Source: Virgibacillus indicus
Lineage (GTDB): Bacteria; Bacillota; Bacilli; Bacillales; Amphibacillaceae
Length of the DNA stretch: 64,000 nt
Assembly: GCF_002266285.1 (NCBI RefSeq)
Contig: NZ_NPMS01000006.1
Coordinates: 175,712-239,711 of the forward strand
Reading direction: 5' to 3'
Within the stretch, counting starts at the first letter, position 1. Each line of letters begins with the position of its first letter. Made by a program: the position numbers and the translations under genes. Shown here piece after piece: positions 60,424 through 64,000 of the stretch. The notes under the pieces are model-generated. The model was not told the origin of the DNA, did not search any database, and was given only the letters and a program-made list of their open reading frames with translations.

Positions 60424-62508
60424 TTATCTCTCAACCTCGCCTATATTCTCCGTCAAAATCATCTTCAATGCGGCTTCTATATCCGTCGTTGGACGCTGAC
60501 AGGAAAAATTTTCACAGACATAGACAGTTGTTTGACCATTGATTTGTTTATATTCGCTTGCAAAAGGAACAATTCCCGAAAATGTATTCGGAGATTCTGT
60601 TGCAAGAACGGTGACGTTTGGCAACAATTCACCTTGAAGCCGCCACTGTAATTTCTGTCGCTCGGGATCATTTTCTGATCCGATAATAACAACCTCCTTC
60701 GTTGAGTTATCCGTAAGCAGCAGGCTTTGCACAAAAAATGGGCTGGCTGAAGCTTGTCTATTGATTTTATCAAAAAATGTATAATACATTTCTTCTGTTT
60801 TGTCGGGATAGGCTGAAACACCAGTCAGGTAACCCAATCGGACAAGCATTACGGAAGCAACACTATTGCCGGATGGAATTGCCCCATCATATACTTCTTT
60901 ATCTTTGGAAATCAAGGCTACACTGTCTCTGCCACTAAAGTAAAAACCGCCATCCTTTTCATCCCAAAATAATTCAATCATCTGGTCGGCCAGATTACGA
61001 GCTTTATTCAAATATTTGACGGAAAATGCAGCATCATATAATTCAATATATCCCCATAAAAGAAATGCATAATCATCAATATATGCCTTATATTTAGTCT
61101 CTCCATCACGATAACGGGCCATTAATCGACCTTCATGGTAAAGTTTTTCATCTATAAAGCTCATGGCTTTTTCAGCCATTTGAAGATATTTGTTTTCACC
61201 AAAAACTTTTCCTGCCTTTGCTAGTGCTGCAATCATCATCCCATTCCAGCTAGTTAAAATCTTATCATCCACATGCGGATAGACACGCTTCTCCCGGGCC
61301 TCAAGCAATTTCAACCGGGCTTTCTCCAGTTTTTCCTGAAGTTCATCCACCGATAGGTTATTTTCCAACGCTGCTGATTCCAGAGTTCTCTCAATTAGAT
61401 TTGGGATATTTTTTCCCTCAAAATTCCCGTTTGGTGTAATGTCGTAAATGCTGGAATATAGTTCACCGAGACCTTCACCAAGTACATCGAAAATTTCTTC
61501 ATGGTCCCAGACATAATATTTACCCTCGACACCTTCTGAATCAGCATCAATTGCTGAATAAAATGTACCATCATTACTTGTCATTTCCCGTTCAACAAAT
61601 GTAATGATCTGCTCACTGACTTGCTTATAGAATGGGTTTTTCGTTACCTGATAGCATTCAGTATAAGCAATCAGAAGTAGTGCATTATCATAGAGCATCT
61701 TTTCAAAATGCGGAACAAGCCATTTTTCGTCCGTAGAATAACGGGCAAATCCAAAGCCTATATGGTCATGGATTCCCCCTGCAGCCATAGACTGCAAAGT
61801 GCTTTCCACCATTTTCAGTGCAGCAGTTTTACCAGTAAAATGATAATATGTCAGTAAATACAGCAGATTTTGTGGTGCAGGGAACTTTGGTGCTCCGCTA
61901 AAGCCGCCATGTGTGAAATCAAAACTCTTGCCCAGCTGCTGGTATGCAGTATTGGTTGTTTCCTGCGTCAAACGCTTTTCGCTTTTGGCTGTGATTGTTC
62001 GGTTAAGTGCATTGGTCACACTCTCGGTCACCTCTTCGATATGGTCGGAATCCTTTAAATATTTTTCATGAAGCTGTGATAGTGCGTCCATAATACCAGG
62101 CATTCCGTATTTACTTTCTTTCGGAAAATAGGTTCCAGCATAGAAAGGGATCTGATCTGGTGTCATGAAAATGGTCAAAGGCCATCCTCCATGGCCTGTC
62201 ATCATCTGACAAACCTTCATGTAAACGGAGTCCACATCCGGCCGCTCTTCCCGGTCGACCTTTATTGAGATATAGTATTCGTTTAATAGTGCAGCAACTT
62301 CCTTGTCTTCAAAGGATTCATGCGCCATAACGTGACACCAATGGCAAGTTGAATAGCCGATGGAGAGGAAGATTGGCTTATTTTCCTGTTTAGCTTTTTT
62401 AAATGCTTCTTCTCCCCATGGATACCAGTTCACTGGGTTGTATGCATGTTGGAGTAGGTAGGGGGATTTTTCATGGATTAATTTAGTGGGTTTATTATTA
62501 GATTGCAT
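60424..62508 (-). CDS. Thioredoxin-domain protein of the YyaL/DUF255 family
   Basis: 694 residues. N-terminal thioredoxin-like domain with [15 protein letters not shown] (Cys55, Cys58) after [18 protein letters not shown], then an (alpha/alpha)6 barrel like those of sugar epimerases and glycosidases ([33 protein letters not shown], then [17 protein letters not shown]). Homologues (B. subtilis YyaL, human SPATA20) are widespread but have no firm biochemical role. A GAAGGTGGT ribosome site precedes the ATG. Confidence 0.94.
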   Translation of the reverse strand: MQSNNKPTKLIHEKSPYLLQHAYNPVNWYPWGEEAFKKAKQENKPIFLSIGYSTCHWCHVMAHESFEDKEVAALLNEYYISIKVDREERPDVDSVYMKVCQMMTGHGGWPLTIFMTPDQIPFYAGTYFPKESKYGMPGIMDALSQLHEKYLKDSDHIEEVTESVTNALNRTITAKSEKRLTQETTNTAYQQLGKSFDFTHGGFSGAPKFPAPQNLLYLLTYYHFTGKTAALKMVESTLQSMAAGGIHDHIGFGFARYSTDEKWLVPHFEKMLYDNALLLIAYTECYQVTKNPFYKQVSEQIITFVEREMTSNDGTFYSAIDADSEGVEGKYYVWDHEEIFDVLGEGLGELYSSIYDITPNGNFEGKNIPNLIERTLESAALENNLSVDELQEKLEKARLKLLEAREKRVYPHVDDKILTSWNGMMIAALAKAGKVFGENKYLQMAEKAMSFIDEKLYHEGRLMARYRDGETKYKAYIDDYAFLLWGYIELYDAAFSVKYLNKARNLADQMIELFWDEKDGGFYFSGRDSVALISKDKEVYDGAIPSGNSVASVMLVRLGYLTGVSAYPDKTEEMYYTFFDKINRQASASPFFVQSLLLTDNSTKEVVIIGSENDPERQKLQWRLQGELLPNVTVLATESPNTFSGIVPFASEYKQINGQTTVYVCENFSCQRPTTDIEAALKMILTENIGEVER

Positions 62509-62632
62509 GGAACCACCTTCTATTTTTATAATGAAATTACCATTTAATTAATTTAATTATTTTTTCCCTTGAAAGCGAAAAAATACCTGAATTGGAGATA
62601 CAGTCTAATAATTAATAGTTTCAGTGCAAGAC

Positions 62633-62821
62633 TCAAACCTTAACTTTCATATAAGTTTTTTTTACAGCCATTAGGACTTCCTTATGCTTACTGACACAAT
62701 CGTTAAAGTTTCCATGAAGTAATTTGTTGTTTGCTTCAAAAGTAGAATGAAATGGTTTAACCCACTTTTTCTTATTTGCAACATAACCATTGTCTATATA
62801 AAAATTAAGGATATTTTCCAT
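62633..62821 (-). CDS. Uncertain small protein or gene fragment
   Basis: 62 codons from ATG 62821, but no ribosome site in front. Composition (aromatic, lysine- and histidine-rich: NGYVANKKKWVKPFHSTFEANNK) looks like coding sequence, perhaps the end of a larger lost gene. No family recognised. Confidence 0.3.
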   Translation of the reverse strand: MENILNFYIDNGYVANKKKWVKPFHSTFEANNKLLHGNFNDCVSKHKEVLMAVKKTYMKVKV

Positions 62822-62914
62822 AATTCGTCAGATTAATTCTGAAAATTAATCTAAATAATTAACCTCTTAATTTTTTTCATTAACGGAGGCTTTTATTAAT
62901 GAGTTATCGAGACA

Positions 62915-62947
62915 ATAAAAAACTGATTTTTTAATATAGAATCAGTT
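62915..62947 (-). terminator. Terminator of the zeta-type toxin operon
   Basis: Perfect 8-bp stem AACTGATT/AATCAGTT (62921-62928 with 62940-62947), 11-base loop, T6 on the minus strand. Confidence 0.88.
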
Positions 62948-62951
62948 CTAA

Positions 62952-63557
62952 TCAAATTTCATGAGGTAAATCTCCTTTAAATTGTTTCCATATAGGAATT
63001 GACCATTCAGGTAATTTTTTTGACTCAAAGGTAATCTTATCATTATTTATTTCTAACACAATTTCCCCGTCATCTTTGCTGTTGTCAATCAAAACCAGAT
63101 TATCAATGATGTGTGCATACTCATAAAGATGTTTAAATGAGGTTTGGTTTCTTCTAAGGATATCTTCAGTAGGAATATGATGCCCACCATTTTTTACTCT
63201 CATTGCGACTCTTTCTATATTTTGATTGACATTACTTAATGCAACATAAAACATAGTAATTTCATAACCCGTCTTTTTAGCTTTTTGTATTTGCCTAATT
63301 GCATTCTTTCCAGCAAGTGTAGTTTCAATAGAAAAATCTTTTCCTTCTTTAATATATTCGTTAACAGATTTTATGACTTCTTTTCCTGCTGTTATCCTTT
63401 TTGACTCAGGATTTTGTGGATCTATCCTTCTTGCAATAGCATCCGGATCAATGTTAATATCAAAACCAATTTTATCGATGATTAAATTACGAAAAGTACT
63501 TTTTCCACTACCATTATTACCTGCGAATACAAAAAATATTGGACTGTGCAAGTGCAT
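62952..63557 (-). CDS. Zeta-toxin-like P-loop kinase
   Basis: 201 residues. Walker A GNNGSGKST at residues 13-21, then INIDPDAIARR (aspartate as in zeta toxins), FSIETTLAGK and a lid region with RVAMRVKNGGHHIPTEDILRR carrying arginines. This fits the zeta_toxin/ZTL group related to UDP-N-acetylglucosamine kinases; shorter than classical streptococcal zeta (about 287). Its ATG overlaps the stop of the preceding small gene by one base (TAATG), so the two are translated together. Probably a toxin, but a housekeeping kinase is possible. Confidence 0.85.
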   Translation of the reverse strand: MHLHSPIFFVFAGNNGSGKSTFRNLIIDKIGFDINIDPDAIARRIDPQNPESKRITAGKEVIKSVNEYIKEGKDFSIETTLAGKNAIRQIQKAKKTGYEITMFYVALSNVNQNIERVAMRVKNGGHHIPTEDILRRNQTSFKHLYEYAHIIDNLVLIDNSKDDGEIVLEINNDKITFESKKLPEWSIPIWKQFKGDLPHEI

Positions 63558-63751
63558 TAAGATTTACCATCTTTATGAAAGGGAATAATTTTACCATTCG
63601 GAAATTCTTTTACAAGCTTTCCTTCTTTTTCGTATACAATATATGTGTTATTTGCCTTAGCATCAATTCTTGCCCTTTCTCCTGTCATTTTAGCCCACTT
63701 ATCGACCCAACCATATTTTCGTTGAGGTTCATTATTTGGCTGTTTTAACAT
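63557..63751 (-). CDS. Small protein paired with the zeta-like kinase, candidate antitoxin
   Basis: 64 residues from the ATG at 63751 with AAAGGTGGTGG upstream (in-frame GTG starts just upstream lie within the ribosome site). Basic and not similar to the epsilon antitoxin: it begins MLKQPNNEPQRKYGWVDKWAK, then NNTYIVYEKEGKLVKEFPNGKIIPF, a likely beta-hairpin. Its position and coupling suggest it controls the kinase; this is an inference. Confidence 0.6.
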   Translation of the reverse strand: MLKQPNNEPQRKYGWVDKWAKMTGERARIDAKANNTYIVYEKEGKLVKEFPNGKIIPFHKDGKS

Positions 63752-63911
63752 AAAGACCACCACCTTTATTAAATTATATCAGATAGCCAGTTTAATTATA
63801 ATATCTAAACGTTAGGATTTATATTAATGACAATCTAACTATTTTCAAGGAATTAACTAAAACTATAAGCTAGTCGGGAGTTTGACACCTACATAAGTAA
63901 AAATAGTCTTT

Positions 63912-63937
63912 AAAGCCTTTGATGGCTTTATTTTTTT
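63912..63937 (+). terminator. Terminator-like hairpin near the window end
   Basis: Perfect 6-bp stem AAAGCC/GGCTTT, loop TTTGAT, followed by ATTTTTTT. No plus-strand gene is seen just upstream; the region 63764-64000 otherwise holds nothing I recognise apart from a repeated AGTACT near the end. Confidence 0.45.
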
Positions 63938-64000
63938 GTCAAATTTTAGATATTCTTATTGAGTACTATTTAGTACTATGTTATGATTGAGCTAACTTAA

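Overview
The window looks like chromosomal DNA from a low-GC, probably halotolerant member of the Bacillaceae (Virgibacillus, Oceanobacillus or Lentibacillus type). The evidence is the AT-rich sequence with strong AGGAGG ribosome sites and frequent TTG/GTG starts, together with Bacillus-type families: YwbE, YtaF, CvfB/YitL, a SinI-domain protein, QueF behind a preQ1-I riboswitch, and YtrA-type GntR/ABC operons. Lipoproteins with very acidic linkers also fit. The genus is inferred, not shown.

Layout. 0-2.7 kb: the start of a sugar nucleotidyltransferase (rfbA), an acyl-CoA dehydrogenase and an 800-base gene-poor stretch. 2.7-8.7 kb: a five-gene oligopeptide ABC importer (D-F-B-C-A order). 8.8-13.7 kb: an alpha/beta hydrolase, a glycerate kinase between two tiny possible gene stubs, and a penicillin-acylase-family hydrolase. 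13.9-17.4 kb: a YciI protein, the preQ1 riboswitch with queF and a queuosine-precursor transporter, an esterase and a threonine dehydratase. 17.4-24.6 kb: a CitS/DcuS-like two-component system followed by a tripartite tricarboxylate transporter (TctC-B-A) and an SLC13-type carboxylate transporter, with a CcpA (cre) site at the promoter. 24.6-33.8 kb: a CBO0543-type membrane gene broken by a stop codon, Lrp, gamma-glutamyltransferase, a paired chromate transporter, a HAD phosphatase, an M3 oligopeptidase, small conserved genes and a DAACS symporter.

33.8-46.4 kb: CvfB, a structured non-coding island, a GntR-controlled ABC exporter, an AEC transporter, an SDR, YtaF, topoisomerase III, ferredoxin, an orphan SinI-like anti-repressor flanked by two copies of a palindrome, a DUF4870 protein and a large STAND-type LuxR regulator. 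46.6-50.3 kb: a MerR (LiuR-like)/acyl-CoA ligase/AidB-type dehydrogenase operon with its operator. 50.4-52.7 kb: accessory DNA with a coiled-coil protein, a 45-residue protein, a 21-base tandem repeat, a type II toxin-antitoxin pair whose RelE-type toxin is split by a frameshift on a slippery heptamer, and a Uma2 nuclease. 52.8-60.1 kb: a maltodextrin-type operon (binding protein, two permeases, GH31 alpha-glucosidase, LacI) that lacks its own ATPase. 60.1-64 kb: decayed DNA, a YyaL/DUF255 protein and a zeta-toxin-like pair.

Most genes are ordinary metabolism and transport. The parts most worth a second look are the structured island near 35 kb, the slippery-site toxin, the SinI-like gene with its twin palindromes, and the zeta-type pair with an unrecognised partner. 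I did not find a clear, wholly new multi-gene system.
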